Positions 16,757 to 26,361 of a stretch of 64,000 nt of DNA are shown piece by piece. Source of the DNA: Lachnospiraceae bacterium. GTDB taxonomy: Bacteria > Bacillota > Clostridia > Lachnospirales > Lachnospiraceae. The notes below the pieces were generated by a model that was not told the origin of the DNA, did no database searches, and saw only the letters and a program-made list of their open reading frames with translations. The stretch lies in NCBI GenBank assembly GCA_015057455.1, contig SVEH01000003.1, forward strand, positions 115,907-179,906, read 5' to 3'. A program made the position numbers and the translations under genes. The number at the start of each line of letters is the position of its first letter. The stretch's first letter is position 1.

Positions 16757-19700
16757 TTACTTTCCAGCTTTTTCTGCAAGAGCTGCATATTTCTTCTTAG
16801 CATCTGCTTCTGCTTTATCAAATAGCATCTTAGCTCTTTCTGGATTACTTCTCATAAGTCTATTGTAACGAACTTCGCTAGTTATAAACTCTTGGAAGTC
16901 AGCGCTAGGCTCTTTTGAGTCTAATTGGAATGGATTCTTTCCTTCTTCTTCTAGACGAGGATCGAATCTGAATAAGTGCCAGTAACCTGCTTGAACAGCA
17001 CGTTTTTCTTCTGTTTGAGCACCCTTCATACCACCCTTAATACCATGGTTGATACATGGAGCATAAGCTATAATTAATGATGGTCCTGGATATGACTCAG
17101 CCTCTACAAATGCTTTAACACATTGATTGTAGTCTGCACCTTGAGCGATTTGAGCAACATATACATATCCGTAGCTCATTGCTATAGCTGCAAGGTCTTT
17201 CTTCTTAACATCTTTACCAGCTGCTGCGAATTGAGCAATTGCACCAGTTGGAGTTGCTTTTGAAGATTGTCCACCTGTATTTGAGTAAACCTCAGTATCG
17301 AATACTAAGATATTAACATCTTGTCCACTAGCAAGTACATGGTCTACACCACCGAATCCGATGTCGTAAGCCCATCCATCTCCACCAAGAATCCATTGTG
17401 ATTTCTTAGCAGCGAAGTCTTTGTTTGCTAAAATGTTCTTTCTATCTTCATTATCGCATCCACAAGCTTCTAACTCAGCGATTAACTCTCTAGTAGCTGG
17501 AGCGTTCTCTGTACTTGAGTTCTTAGTTGCAAGATATTTCTCAAGTGCAGCTTTAACTGTATCTTTCTCAGCAACTTTTAATAAGTTCTCAGCTGAATCA
17601 AGAACACGTTTTCTAAGAGCTCTTTGAGCTAATTCCATACCAAATCCGTACTCAGCATTATCCTCGAATAATGAGTTAGCCCATGCTGGTCCTCTTCCTT
17701 GGCTATTTACTGTATATGGTGATGCTGGTGATGATCCACCCCAAATTGATGAACAACCTGTTGCATTAGCTATATACATTCTATCTCCAAATAATTGAGT
17801 CATTAACTTAGCATATGGAGTTTCTCCACAACCAGCACATGCTCCTGAGAATTCCATAAGTGGTTGCTTAAATTGGCTACCTTTAACAGTAGTTTCTTTA
17901 AACTTCTCTTGAACTTCTGCTGGAGTATCAAATGTTACACCATAATCAAACATTGCTTGATTCTCTCTTTGAGTATCAATTGGTTGCATGCTAAGAGCTT
18001 TTTCACCCTTCTTACCTGGACATACGTTAACACATGATCCACATCCTGTACAGTCAAGAACTGAAACAGCCATAGCAAATGTGTATCCTGGCATACCAGT
18101 AAGTGGCATAGTCTTACCTTCTGGTGCATTAGCTGCTTGCTCCTCGTTCATAGCAACTGGTCTAATAGCTGCATGAGGACATACATATGAACAGAAGTTA
18201 CATTGGATACAAGTATCTGGGTTCCATGAAGGAACATCTATAGCTACACCACGTTTCTCGTATGCAGCTGATCCTGATGGAAGTGATCCATCTGCGTAAT
18301 CAACAAATGCTGATACAGGAAGTTCATTACCAGTTTGTGAGTTAATAGCGTTTTGTACTGTATTAACATATTTAACAAGGTCTTCTCTATTTCCTGTAAC
18401 CTTTGTAGTTAAATCTTCATCTGTAGCGTTAGCCCATGAAGCAGGAACTTCAACTTTAACGAATGCTTTTGAACCAGCATCGATAGCATCGTGATTCATC
18501 TTAACGATGTCATCACCCTTCTTAGAATAAGAAGCAGTTGCTGCATCTTTCATATATTTAATAGCTTCATCTACAGGAATTATATCTGCAAGTGTAAAGA
18601 ATGCTGATTGAAGGATAGTATTGATACGTCCGCCAAGTCCGATTTCTTTACCTAACTTAAATCCGTCTATTGTGTAGAAGTTAATGTTGTGGTCTGCAAT
18701 ATACTTCTTAACTTGTCCTGGAAGTTCTCTCTCAAGATCTTCAAGATCCCAGTTACAGTTAAGTAAGAATGTACCACCATCTTTTAAGTCTTGAACCATG
18801 TTGTACTTTCTAACATAAGCAGGCATATGACATGCAACAAAGTTAGCCTTATTGATTAGGTAAGTTGACTTAATTGGATCTTTACCAAATCTTAAGTGAG
18901 AAATTGTTACACCACCTGATTTCTTAGAATCATAATCAAAATATGCTTGAGCATACATATCTGTATGGTCACCGATAATCTTGATTGAGTTCTTGTTAGC
19001 ACCTACAGTACCATCTGCTCCAAGTCCCCAGAACTTACAGCTTATTGTGCTTTCTGGAGTTGTGTTTGGATTCTCTTTTCTTTCAAGTGATAAGTTAGTA
19101 ACATCATCAACGATTGAAAGAGTAAATTTAGTCTTTTCAGTATTACGATATACTGCAATAATATCTGCTGGAGTTGTATCCTTTGATCCAAGACCATAAC
19201 GTCCTGAGAATACTGGAACTTGATCAAACTCAGTTCCCTTAAGTGCAGCAACAACGTCAAGATATAAAGGTTCTCCAAGAGCACCTGGCTCTTTAGTTCT
19301 ATCTAATACGCTGATTTGTTTAACTGTCTTAGGAAGAGCAGCTACTAAATGCTTAGCACTAAATGGTCTGTATAATCTAACTTTGATTACACCAACTTTT
19401 TCTCCTGCTTTTAATAAATAATCAACTGTCTCATCTATAGTGTCACATACTGATCCCATAGCTATAATTACTCTATCTGCATCTTCTGCACCATAGTAGT
19501 TAAATAACTTATAATCAGTACCGATTTTAGCATTAACTTTGTCCATATATTCTTGGCAAAGATCTGGAATAGCATCATAATAAGTATTACATGCTTCTCT
19601 TGCTTGGAAGAATATATCTGGGTTTTGAGCTGTACCACGAACGATTGGATGCTCTGGATTTAACGCACGACGACGGAATGCATCTACTGCTTCCATGTTA

Positions 19701-20284
19701 GTCATTTCTTTTAAATCTTCATAATCCCAAATTTCGATTTTTTGTAACTCATGTGATGTTCTAAATCCATCGAAGAAGTGCATAAATGGAACTCTTCCAT
19801 CGATTGATGTAAGGTGAGCTACTGCTCCTAAATCCATAACTTCTTGTACGTTACTTGAACATAACATTGCAAAACCTGTCTGACGACAAGCATATATATC
19901 TGAATGATCACCAAATATTGATAATGCATGACTTGCTAATGCACGAGCTGTTACATTAATAACACCAGGTAATAACTCACCTGCTATTTTATACATATTA
20001 GGTATCATCAACAACAAACCTTGAGATGCTGTATAAGTTGTAGTTAAAGCACCTGCTTGAAGTGAACCATGAACTGCACCTGCAGCACCTGCTTCTGATT
20101 GCATCTCTGAAAGCATAACTTCATGTCCGAAGATATTCTTTCTTCCTTGTGTCGCCCACATATCAGTGTAATCTGCCATTGGCGATGATGGCGTAATTGG
20201 ATAGATTGCTGCTACATCAGTAAACGCATAAGACACGTGAGCTGCTGCAGTATTACCATCCATAGTTTTCATTTTTCTTGCCAT
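16757..20284 (-). CDS. nifJ: Pyruvate:ferredoxin (flavodoxin) oxidoreductase
   Basis: Converts pyruvate and CoA to acetyl-CoA and CO2 with reduction of ferredoxin, a central step of clostridial fermentation. At 1175 residues it is a full-length single-chain enzyme. In order: the N-terminal pyrimidine-binding domain (YPITPSSPMAD), the gamma-type domain, a two-cluster ferredoxin domain with CIQCNFCSYVCP near 691 and CTGCGSCVNVCPG near 743, the proximal cluster cysteines starting CAGCGETPYAK near 814, and the thiamine diphosphate motif GDGWAYDIGFGG near 967. GGAGG precedes the ATG. The gene is monocistronic with its own promoter and terminator, and its codon use is less AT-rich than its neighbours, as expected for a highly expressed gene. 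Confidence 0.98.
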   Translation of the reverse strand: MARKMKTMDGNTAAAHVSYAFTDVAAIYPITPSSPMADYTDMWATQGRKNIFGHEVMLSEMQSEAGAAGAVHGSLQAGALTTTYTASQGLLLMIPNMYKIAGELLPGVINVTARALASHALSIFGDHSDIYACRQTGFAMLCSSNVQEVMDLGAVAHLTSIDGRVPFMHFFDGFRTSHELQKIEIWDYEDLKEMTNMEAVDAFRRRALNPEHPIVRGTAQNPDIFFQAREACNTYYDAIPDLCQEYMDKVNAKIGTDYKLFNYYGAEDADRVIIAMGSVCDTIDETVDYLLKAGEKVGVIKVRLYRPFSAKHLVAALPKTVKQISVLDRTKEPGALGEPLYLDVVAALKGTEFDQVPVFSGRYGLGSKDTTPADIIAVYRNTEKTKFTLSIVDDVTNLSLERKENPNTTPESTISCKFWGLGADGTVGANKNSIKIIGDHTDMYAQAYFDYDSKKSGGVTISHLRFGKDPIKSTYLINKANFVACHMPAYVRKYNMVQDLKDGGTFLLNCNWDLEDLERELPGQVKKYIADHNINFYTIDGFKLGKEIGLGGRINTILQSAFFTLADIIPVDEAIKYMKDAATASYSKKGDDIVKMNHDAIDAGSKAFVKVEVPASWANATDEDLTTKVTGNREDLVKYVNTVQNAINSQTGNELPVSAFVDYADGSLPSGSAAYEKRGVAIDVPSWNPDTCIQCNFCSYVCPHAAIRPVAMNEEQAANAPEGKTMPLTGMPGYTFAMAVSVLDCTGCGSCVNVCPGKKGEKALSMQPIDTQRENQAMFDYGVTFDTPAEVQEKFKETTVKGSQFKQPLMEFSGACAGCGETPYAKLMTQLFGDRMYIANATGCSSIWGGSSPASPYTVNSQGRGPAWANSLFEDNAEYGFGMELAQRALRKRVLDSAENLLKVAEKDTVKAALEKYLATKNSSTENAPATRELIAELEACGCDNEDRKNILANKDFAAKKSQWILGGDGWAYDIGFGGVDHVLASGQDVNILVFDTEVYSNTGGQSSKATPTGAIAQFAAAGKDVKKKDLAAIAMSYGYVYVAQIAQGADYNQCVKAFVEAESYPGPSLIIAYAPCINHGIKGGMKGAQTEEKRAVQAGYWHLFRFDPRLEEEGKNPFQLDSKEPSADFQEFITSEVRYNRLMRSNPERAKMLFDKAEADAKKKYAALAEKAGK

Positions 20285-20334
20285 TACTATAATCCTCCTT
20301 TTAAAGTAAAAAAGTTAAAATAACTCTAAGAGAA

Positions 20335-20363
20335 ATATTAACACTTTTCCGTATTTTTGTAAA
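20335..20363 (-). promoter_or_regulatory. Promoter of the PFOR gene
   Basis: On the minus strand, TTTACA and TAATAT are separated by 17 bases. The predicted start lies near 20328, giving a leader of about 44 nt that carries the ribosome binding site. Confidence 0.7.
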
Positions 20364-20538
20364 GGAATTTCAACACATTTAGATTAAATTTGTCAAAAAT
20401 TTATCAATTTATTTTTTAGCATAATTTTCTTTGATATATGATGAACTTTCCAATTTTTCCAAATCCAACAATACCTTTTGTTTTGTGCTTTTTTACAATT
20501 TTTGATTGTTTTTAGTTCCTTTTATTTTAACCTTTATG

Positions 20539-20627
20539 AATAGAATAAACTATAATTTGTAGAATTCATGGGCCCCTGTCGTTCCGATAGGAGCCCATGA
20601 ATTCTACAAATTATAGTTTATTCTATT
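20539..20627 (-). terminator. Very long palindromic hairpin after the muramidase gene
   Basis: Arms of 35 bases (20539-20573 and 20593-20627) are perfect complements. They enclose one mismatch, a further 6-bp stem with one wobble and a GTTCC loop, about 41 pairs in all. It begins 12 bases past the stop codon at 20640. The left arm shares ATAAACTATAATTTGT and the inner CCCCTGTC with 63776-63829 after the last BMP gene. The rest of 20285-20639 holds only the PFOR promoter. Confidence 0.85.
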
Positions 20628-20639
20628 TCTATATCGTCT

Positions 20640-21977
20640 TTATTGTCCTTCTTTTTTCATCAGTGCAATTTTTATTGGAAAGTCAACTGTACATACACTT
20701 AAATCAACAAGTGTTTTCACACCTGCAACTTTACCTGATTCTGTGTATTGCCACATTTCGTATGCGTATTTATAATCTGGTTTTGGCGCGTATCTTGCAT
20801 ACCATATATAATAACCGTTTAATCTTGATAATTGAAAGCCTCCCTCTAAGTGTGACTTATTATCATATATCATAGGCACATATCCTGCTTTTTTTATAGT
20901 TTCACAGAACGCTATACATATATCCGTTCTTTGTTGGTTATTTAACTTTGCCACATTGGTTCTTGCTGAGGCATCTGAAACATGCTCTCCATCGTATGCA
21001 ATTGGCATTGTTATATTGTACTTCTTCACCTTATCTATAACATAATTAGCTTCTTGTATAGCCTCTCTTTCATTAATTGCTTGTGAGAAGAAATACACAC
21101 CAACATCTAATCCATTTTTTGCTGCTCCTTCAATGTTTTTCTTAAACTGAGTATCTTCAGATATCTTTCCTGAAACATATCCTCTTAAACCTAATCTAAT
21201 CATAGCAGCTTTTACACCATGAGCTTTTACTCTATCCCACTTTATATCTCCTTGATATGAAGAAACATCAATTACTGTGTATGATTTTGCAAAATTCTCA
21301 TCTTTATAGTATTGTCTATTTTTATAAGTAAAAAACTTATTTTCATCATATATATTAATTCTTGCACTTGCTAGCCATGCAGAATTATCTTCTGTTGCAA
21401 CAAAACCTTGATATTGTGGCTTTTTAGTAGGCTTTGGTGCTATTGATGGAATTATAAGTTCTGGTTCTGCTGATGGAATAACTTGTGTACCTTCAGGACT
21501 TTCTGTTGGTTTTACACTTGCTACCACCACATCATATCCTGCATGTAATACTGCTGGCACACTTCCCTCCCTATATGCTGAAGCAGCACTTTTATTATCT
21601 AAGCCTTTATTCAATATTCCCAATGCTACCCCAATTGTAAGAATTATTATGGCAAATCTTGTTGTAATTTTATATCCCGTTGATCTTTTTATAGTCCAAA
21701 ACATTTTTCTTACTTCCGAAGTTATATATTTTTCTTTTAATTCTATAATCTTATGTTTTACTTTCAAATACCACTGAGAATGTTCAATCTTAAATTTCAA
21801 TTTCTTATATTCTTTCCACAAATTATATATCCATGGAACCTTTTTTAGGCGTACTTTTAAAGCCCTATAACTTTGCTTTACTTTATCTTTACAACGCTCA
21901 GCATAAAGCATAAAAGCAAAATTAGCCTTTGATAATACTTCCTTAATCTTGTTTAGTACTTCTTTTACATCCTTCAT
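20640..21977 (-). CDS. Membrane-anchored GH25 muramidase (lysozyme family)
   Basis: A 445-residue cell-wall hydrolase candidate. The first 105 residues are basic and probably cytoplasmic. One membrane segment lies near 106-123, followed by a Pro/Thr/Ser-rich linker and then a glycoside hydrolase family 25 domain from about 230 to the end. The family acids are present: the Asp of VIDVSSYQG and the Asp and Glu of AYDGEH. GH25 enzymes cut the MurNAc-GlcNAc bond. I chose the ATG at 21977 because GGGAG lies eight bases upstream; an in-frame GTG at 21986 overlaps that site. The long basic cytoplasmic tail is unusual for the family. Confidence 0.9.
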   Translation of the reverse strand: MKDVKEVLNKIKEVLSKANFAFMLYAERCKDKVKQSYRALKVRLKKVPWIYNLWKEYKKLKFKIEHSQWYLKVKHKIIELKEKYITSEVRKMFWTIKRSTGYKITTRFAIIILTIGVALGILNKGLDNKSAASAYREGSVPAVLHAGYDVVVASVKPTESPEGTQVIPSAEPELIIPSIAPKPTKKPQYQGFVATEDNSAWLASARINIYDENKFFTYKNRQYYKDENFAKSYTVIDVSSYQGDIKWDRVKAHGVKAAMIRLGLRGYVSGKISEDTQFKKNIEGAAKNGLDVGVYFFSQAINEREAIQEANYVIDKVKKYNITMPIAYDGEHVSDASARTNVAKLNNQQRTDICIAFCETIKKAGYVPMIYDNKSHLEGGFQLSRLNGYYIWYARYAPKPDYKYAYEMWQYTESGKVAGVKTLVDLSVCTVDFPIKIALMKKEGQ

Positions 21978-22004
21978 TAATTTCACTCCCTAGAAATCAA
22001 AAAT

Positions 22005-22029
22005 AGCACCACTTATATAAAGTAGTGCT
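22005..22029 (-). terminator. Terminator after tRNA-Gln
   Basis: AGCACTACTT pairs with the AAGTGGTGCT that follows, allowing a wobble, and the stem is followed by ATTTTT on the minus strand. It lies about 10 bases past the 3' end of the tRNA. Confidence 0.8.
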
Positions 22030-22039
22030 AGTATCTTAG

Positions 22040-22111
22040 CTGGGCTACAAGGATTCGAACCTTGAAATGTCGGAGTCAGAGTCCGATGCCTTACCGTTTG
22101 GCGATAGCCCA
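22040..22111 (-). tRNA. tRNA-Gln, anticodon CUG
   Basis: A 72-nt cloverleaf read on the minus strand. The acceptor stem is TGGGCTA/TAGCCCA with discriminator G. The anticodon stem is TCGGA/TCCGA with loop CTCTGAC, giving anticodon CTG (reads CAG). The T arm is CAAGG-TTCGAAT-CCTTG. The 5' U1-A72 pair and the G discriminator are glutamine identity features. CCA is not encoded. It stands alone, with its own consensus promoter and a terminator. Confidence 0.95.
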
Positions 22112-22474
22112 ATATTTTACAAATGCAAGAGATATTATAACTTATGTATATTTCTCTGTCAAGCTATGAATTACTTATCCATAAACACATATACATTTAT
22201 GTGTTTATATACGCTTATGCCCTTGTGTGCCTATATACACATATAACAATGCTTAAAAATGTTCATTCATTGCATTAATTTCTCCTTATTGAATTGTGTC
22301 CCAGTTAATTATACATATCTCCGCTCTAGCAATTACTTTACATTATATCTTAATCTTATATCAATATATACATTACTTTCTTATCAAAATATATATTTGT
22401 CTCTTCTTAAAATACATAATCATTTCTTATCAGAAATTCTATAAGTTCCTCATCTTATAATTAAAGCTAACCTT
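22112..22474. other. Intergenic region between tRNA-Gln and truA
   Basis: Apart from the tRNA promoter at 22134-22162, this 363-bp stretch holds a TAAACACAT/ATGTGTTTA inverted repeat near 22182-22207 and otherwise plain AT-rich sequence. No gene is supported. Confidence 0.5.
22134..22162 (-). promoter_or_regulatory. Consensus promoter of tRNA-Gln
   Basis: On the minus strand, TTGACA and TATAAT are separated by exactly 17 bases, a perfect sigma-A match. The predicted start is about 16 nt before the mature tRNA 5' end. Confidence 0.88.
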
Positions 22475-23212
22475 CTAATAATATATTTCCTCTAATGTAA
22501 GCCCTTTAGCCTTTGCTGTTGGTCCTGCTTTACTTCTGTCTTTAGCTGCAATTATTTCAGCTACATATTCTGGCTTTATTTTGCCTGTACCAACTTGAAT
22601 TAATGTCCCCACAATAATTCTTACCATATTGTATAAAAAACCGTTCCCCGTTATCTCTATTGTAATAATATCATTATTATTTTTTGTGATTTCTAAACTG
22701 TACACTTCTCTTACAGTAGTTTTCACACCTGTATTGGCTGCACAGAAAGATTTAAAATCATGCTCACCAACTATATACTGTGCCGCATTTTTCATTAATT
22801 CAATATCCAAATAATTAGACGCATGCATAGTATACTCATTGTATATCGGCACATTAATCTTGGTATTTAATATTCTATATGAATATTTCTTATTATTTTT
22901 ATCATATCTAGGATGAAAATCTGCTCTAACTTCTCTAGATTCTTGTATTCTTATATCCTGTGGCAGCCTTGCATTTAATGCATATGCTATTTTTTCTGGA
23001 GGAATAGTAGTTTCTGTATCAAATACCGCTACATTTCCCTTGGCATGAACACCTGCATCTGTTCTACTAGCACCTATTACGCAAATATCTTCTTTCAAAA
23101 GTTCCTTTAACTTCGTATTAATAACTTCTTCTATCGATATCGCATTATTTTGCTTCTGCCATCCACAATAATTAGCTCCATTATATGAAACTATCAACAT
23201 TATCCTCTTCAT
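22475..23212 (-). CDS. truA: tRNA pseudouridine synthase A
   Basis: Forms pseudouridine at positions 38-40 of the tRNA anticodon stem. At 245 residues it has normal length. The catalytic aspartate is Asp52 in GASRTDAGVHA; the flanking MLIVSYNGANYCGWQKQ and the later GNGFLYNMVRI are family blocks. The ATG at 23212 is preceded by AGGTG six bases upstream, so I place the start there rather than at the GTG three codons earlier. It follows ecfT, a gene order conserved in Firmicutes downstream of rplQ. Confidence 0.96.
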   Translation of the reverse strand: MKRIMLIVSYNGANYCGWQKQNNAISIEEVINTKLKELLKEDICVIGASRTDAGVHAKGNVAVFDTETTIPPEKIAYALNARLPQDIRIQESREVRADFHPRYDKNNKKYSYRILNTKINVPIYNEYTMHASNYLDIELMKNAAQYIVGEHDFKSFCAANTGVKTTVREVYSLEITKNNNDIITIEITGNGFLYNMVRIIVGTLIQVGTGKIKPEYVAEIIAAKDRSKAGPTAKAKGLTLEEIYY

Positions 23213-23344
23213 TATCAACACCTAATATAGTTATTCTTCTTTCATATGAAAATTCACAATCTCATATTACAATTTTATTTATCTAAGATTACAGCTCTAA
23301 TTATCTCAGAGTGTAATTCTATTTATCTATAATTGTAGTTCTAT

Positions 23345-24148
23345 TTAAAGAAAATACTTTATCCCTACTTGCACTCCAATAAATATAACAATACTTGAAA
23401 ATGCGATATAGTCTGCTTTTCTATACTTTAATGGATGTAACTTTGTTCTTCCTTCTCCACCTTGATAACATCTTGATTCCATTGCTAAAGCTAAATCATT
23501 AGCCCTTTTAAATGCACTAATAAACAATGGAACTAACACAGGAACAAGATTCTTAGCTTTTTTAATAACATTACCACTTTCTAAATCAGCTCCTCTTGCC
23601 ATTTGTGCCTTCATAATCTTATCACATTCTTCTATTAATATAGGTATAAATCTAAGCGCTATTGACATAATCATAGCCATATCATGTACTGGCACTTTAA
23701 ATATTCTTAGTGGTGCAAGAACCACTTCTAATCCATCTGTTAAACTATTAGGAGTAGTTGTGTAAGTCATCATAGAAGTTACAATAATTAAAAATATTAT
23801 TCTAATTGTAAATAATATTGCATTCCTTATTGCAACTGAATATATTCTTGTAAATCCCAAATCCCACACTACTGTTCCTGTTTTGGTAAAAAACAACTGA
23901 CATATCGCCGTAAATAACAACAATATAACAATTGGTTTCAATCCTCTAATAATATATTTTAATGGTACATTGGAAACCTTGATAATTATGGCCACAAATA
24001 AACCTGCTGCAATATATTCCCACAATCCACCGAATAGAAACAATGATAATACTATTAATATAGTAGAAATTATCTTTGTTCTTGGGTCAAGATTATGTAC
24101 CCATGACTTTGTTCTATAATACTGACCTATTGTAATATCTCTTATCAT
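23345..24148 (-). CDS. ecfT: ECF transporter transmembrane component EcfT
   Basis: The membrane scaffold that couples the two ECF ATPases to vitamin-binding S components such as the RibU at 5 kb. It has 267 residues with five to six hydrophobic segments. The two Ala-Arg-Gly-type coupling motifs are MARGADLES and MESRCYQGG, the second with Cys for Gly. The ATG at 24148 follows GGAG by six bases; an ATG four codons upstream has no ribosome binding site. It begins 14 bases after the ecfA2 stop, so the two are cotranscribed. Confidence 0.93.
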   Translation of the reverse strand: MIRDITIGQYYRTKSWVHNLDPRTKIISTILIVLSLFLFGGLWEYIAAGLFVAIIIKVSNVPLKYIIRGLKPIVILLLFTAICQLFFTKTGTVVWDLGFTRIYSVAIRNAILFTIRIIFLIIVTSMMTYTTTPNSLTDGLEVVLAPLRIFKVPVHDMAMIMSIALRFIPILIEECDKIMKAQMARGADLESGNVIKKAKNLVPVLVPLFISAFKRANDLALAMESRCYQGGEGRTKLHPLKYRKADYIAFSSIVIFIGVQVGIKYFL

Positions 24149-24161
24149 ATCATGCTCCATT

Positions 24162-25034
24162 CTATTTATAGCTGTTTTTGCCCAAAATATTACATATATA
24201 TTTTAACAAAACCTCACTAGTACTTTCAACCGTATAATCGGAATTTGGTACTAAATACCCTTGTTTACGCAACTGATTTAAGACCAATGCCGTCTGTGGA
24301 ACAGATAATCCAATTTGCTCTAACTCATCTGCATTGGCAAATATATCAATGGGAGTTCCATCAAACTTAACACTACCTTTATTCATAACTATTAAACGTT
24401 CTACATACTCTGCCATATCTTCCATACTATGAGACACGATTATTACTGTAATATTAGTCTCTGCATGCAATTTCTTTATTAAATCTAACAATTCCTTTTT
24501 GCTATATGGATCTAGTCCTGCTGTAGGTTCATCTAAGACTAAAACCTGTGGTTTCATTGCTAAAACTCCTGCAATAGCAACTTTTCTTTTTTGACCTCCA
24601 GACAATTCAAATGGAGATGCATCTAATAAAGAATCATCCATTCCAACTAGCTTTAGCGCATCAAACACCCTTAACTGTATCTCTAATTGCTCCAAATTCT
24701 GCATTTTAGGTCCATATGCAACATCTTTATATACAGTTTCTTCAAACAATTGATGTTCAGGATATTGAAATACTAGACCCACTTTATTTCTTAAAGTTCT
24801 AATATCATAATCCTTATCATAAACATCTTCACCATTAAAATAATACGCACCATTGGTACCCTTTAATAGTCCATTTAGATGCTGAATAAGTGTTGATTTA
24901 CCTGACCCTGTATGGCCTATAATTCCAACAAATTCACCATGTTCTATTTTTAAATTTATATCCTTTAATGCCTTCTTCTGTATAGACGAGTTCTCTTTAT
25001 ATTCATAACTAATATGGTCTAATATAATTGACAT
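24162..25034 (-). CDS. ecfA2: ECF transporter ATP-binding protein EcfA2
   Basis: ATPase subunit of the shared ECF module, 290 residues. Walker A is GHTGSGKST near residue 38, the Q-loop region is FQYPEHQLFEETV, the signature is LSGGQKRK and Walker B is VLVLDEPTAGLDP. The FQYPEHQLF form identifies the second of the paired Ecf ATPases. It is followed closely by ecfT. Upstream, a 221-bp spacer with 17-bp repeats separates it from ecfA1, a larger gap than usual for this pair. Confidence 0.95.
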   Translation of the reverse strand: MSIILDHISYEYKENSSIQKKALKDINLKIEHGEFVGIIGHTGSGKSTLIQHLNGLLKGTNGAYYFNGEDVYDKDYDIRTLRNKVGLVFQYPEHQLFEETVYKDVAYGPKMQNLEQLEIQLRVFDALKLVGMDDSLLDASPFELSGGQKRKVAIAGVLAMKPQVLVLDEPTAGLDPYSKKELLDLIKKLHAETNITVIIVSHSMEDMAEYVERLIVMNKGSVKFDGTPIDIFANADELEQIGLSVPQTALVLNQLRKQGYLVPNSDYTVESTSEVLLKYICNILGKNSYK

Positions 25035-25082
25035 ATATATCCCACCTCTAATTTATATTTCTAATCTCATATACTTTTCACC

Positions 25083-25140
25083 TTAATAACTTATATACAT
25101 TAATAACTTATATACATTAACAACTTATATACATTAATAT
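25083..25140. repeat. 17-bp tandem repeat between ecfA1 and ecfA2
   Basis: Three consecutive 17-base units (TTAATAACTTATATACA; the third has C for T) start at 25083, 25100 and 25117, followed by a partial fourth. Non-coding. Confidence 0.85.
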
Positions 25141-25255
25141 ATTCTATATTGAAATTACTGATCTACTATATACTGTTTAGCTATATTTTAAACTTATTAC
25201 ATATGCCATTGAAAGAATGTTATTTGCTTATTATATATATATTATTGAATCTATA

Positions 25256-26122
25256 TTATTTGCTTATAACATTTGCTATTGTAGCTATTTCTTCTACCAA
25301 TTCATCCACAGTAAGTATCACTTTTGATATAGGAATTCCACTTTTTCTTAAATTATCCCCAATTTTAGTAACCTGAGGTACATCTAACTTAAGTTTTGTT
25401 AGCCCATCTATATCTTCAAATACTTCTCTTGGTGTACCTTCTTTAACTACAGCGCCTTTATCCATTATAATTACTCTATCTGCAGCTACAACTTCATCCA
25501 TATTATGAGTAACTAATATAACTGTAATCCCTTCTTCTTTATTCAACCAAGTAACTGTTTCTATAACATCTTTTCTTCCTCTAGGGTCTAACATAGCCGT
25601 AGGTTCATCTAATACAATACACTTAGGTTTTAATGCCAATATTCCTGCTATAGCAACTTTCTGTTTTTGGCCACCTGATAACTTATTAGGTGATTCATAT
25701 CTATGTTCTAGCATACCAACTTTATCTAAACTTTTCTCCACACGACGAATTATCTCATCTGTTGGAATTCCAATATTCTCAGGACCAAATGCTACGTCTT
25801 CTTCAACTACTGTTCCTATAATTTGATTATCAGGATTCTGCATAACTATGCCTGCACTTTGACGAATATTCCATATATTCTTCTTATCTGCCGCATCGTA
25901 GCCATTAACATAAAGCGTACCTTCACTACCTTTAAGTAACACATTTATATGTTTTGCAAATGTTGATTTACCAGAACCATTATGTCCTAATATAGCAACA
26001 AATTCGCCTTTTTCTACATTTATATTAAGTTTATTCAATGCTGTATTAATTGATTCTACATTACCTTCTTCATCTCTTCTAATATATTCATGTACTAAAT
26101 CTGTTGCTTGAACCATACTCAC
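25256..26122 (-). CDS. ecfA1: ECF transporter ATP-binding protein EcfA1
   Basis: Partner ATPase of the ECF module, about 288 residues. Walker A is GHNGSGKST, the Q-loop region is MQNPDNQIIGTVV, the signature is LSGGQKQK and Walker B is CIVLDEPTAMLDP. The MQNPDNQ form identifies EcfA1. GAGG lies seven bases before the GTG at 26122; the ATG two codons on (26116) is an alternative, and an upstream ATG at 26161 lacks a ribosome binding site. First gene of the ecfA1-ecfA2-ecfT-truA group, placed after the rplQ terminator. Confidence 0.94.
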   Translation of the reverse strand: MSMVQATDLVHEYIRRDEEGNVESINTALNKLNINVEKGEFVAILGHNGSGKSTFAKHINVLLKGSEGTLYVNGYDAADKKNIWNIRQSAGIVMQNPDNQIIGTVVEEDVAFGPENIGIPTDEIIRRVEKSLDKVGMLEHRYESPNKLSGGQKQKVAIAGILALKPKCIVLDEPTAMLDPRGRKDVIETVTWLNKEEGITVILVTHNMDEVVAADRVIIMDKGAVVKEGTPREVFEDIDGLTKLKLDVPQVTKIGDNLRKSGIPISKVILTVDELVEEIATIANVISK

Positions 26123-26361
26123 ATTATCACCTCGATTTATAATATGTCTACTACATATCATATGTTCTATTGTATATATTCTATATTATATACTCTATTT
26201 TAAATATTTAACTATTCAAATATTCAATTTATATTTATTTAGTCAGTCAATTTAGTTTACTACTATTCCATTACTATTGCAAGCAAAAAGGACTGTATGC
26301 TCGAAAAGTAAATACCTCCTTCGGAGTCGCTTCCTTTTCTTCGCAAAATAAATTATATAAA

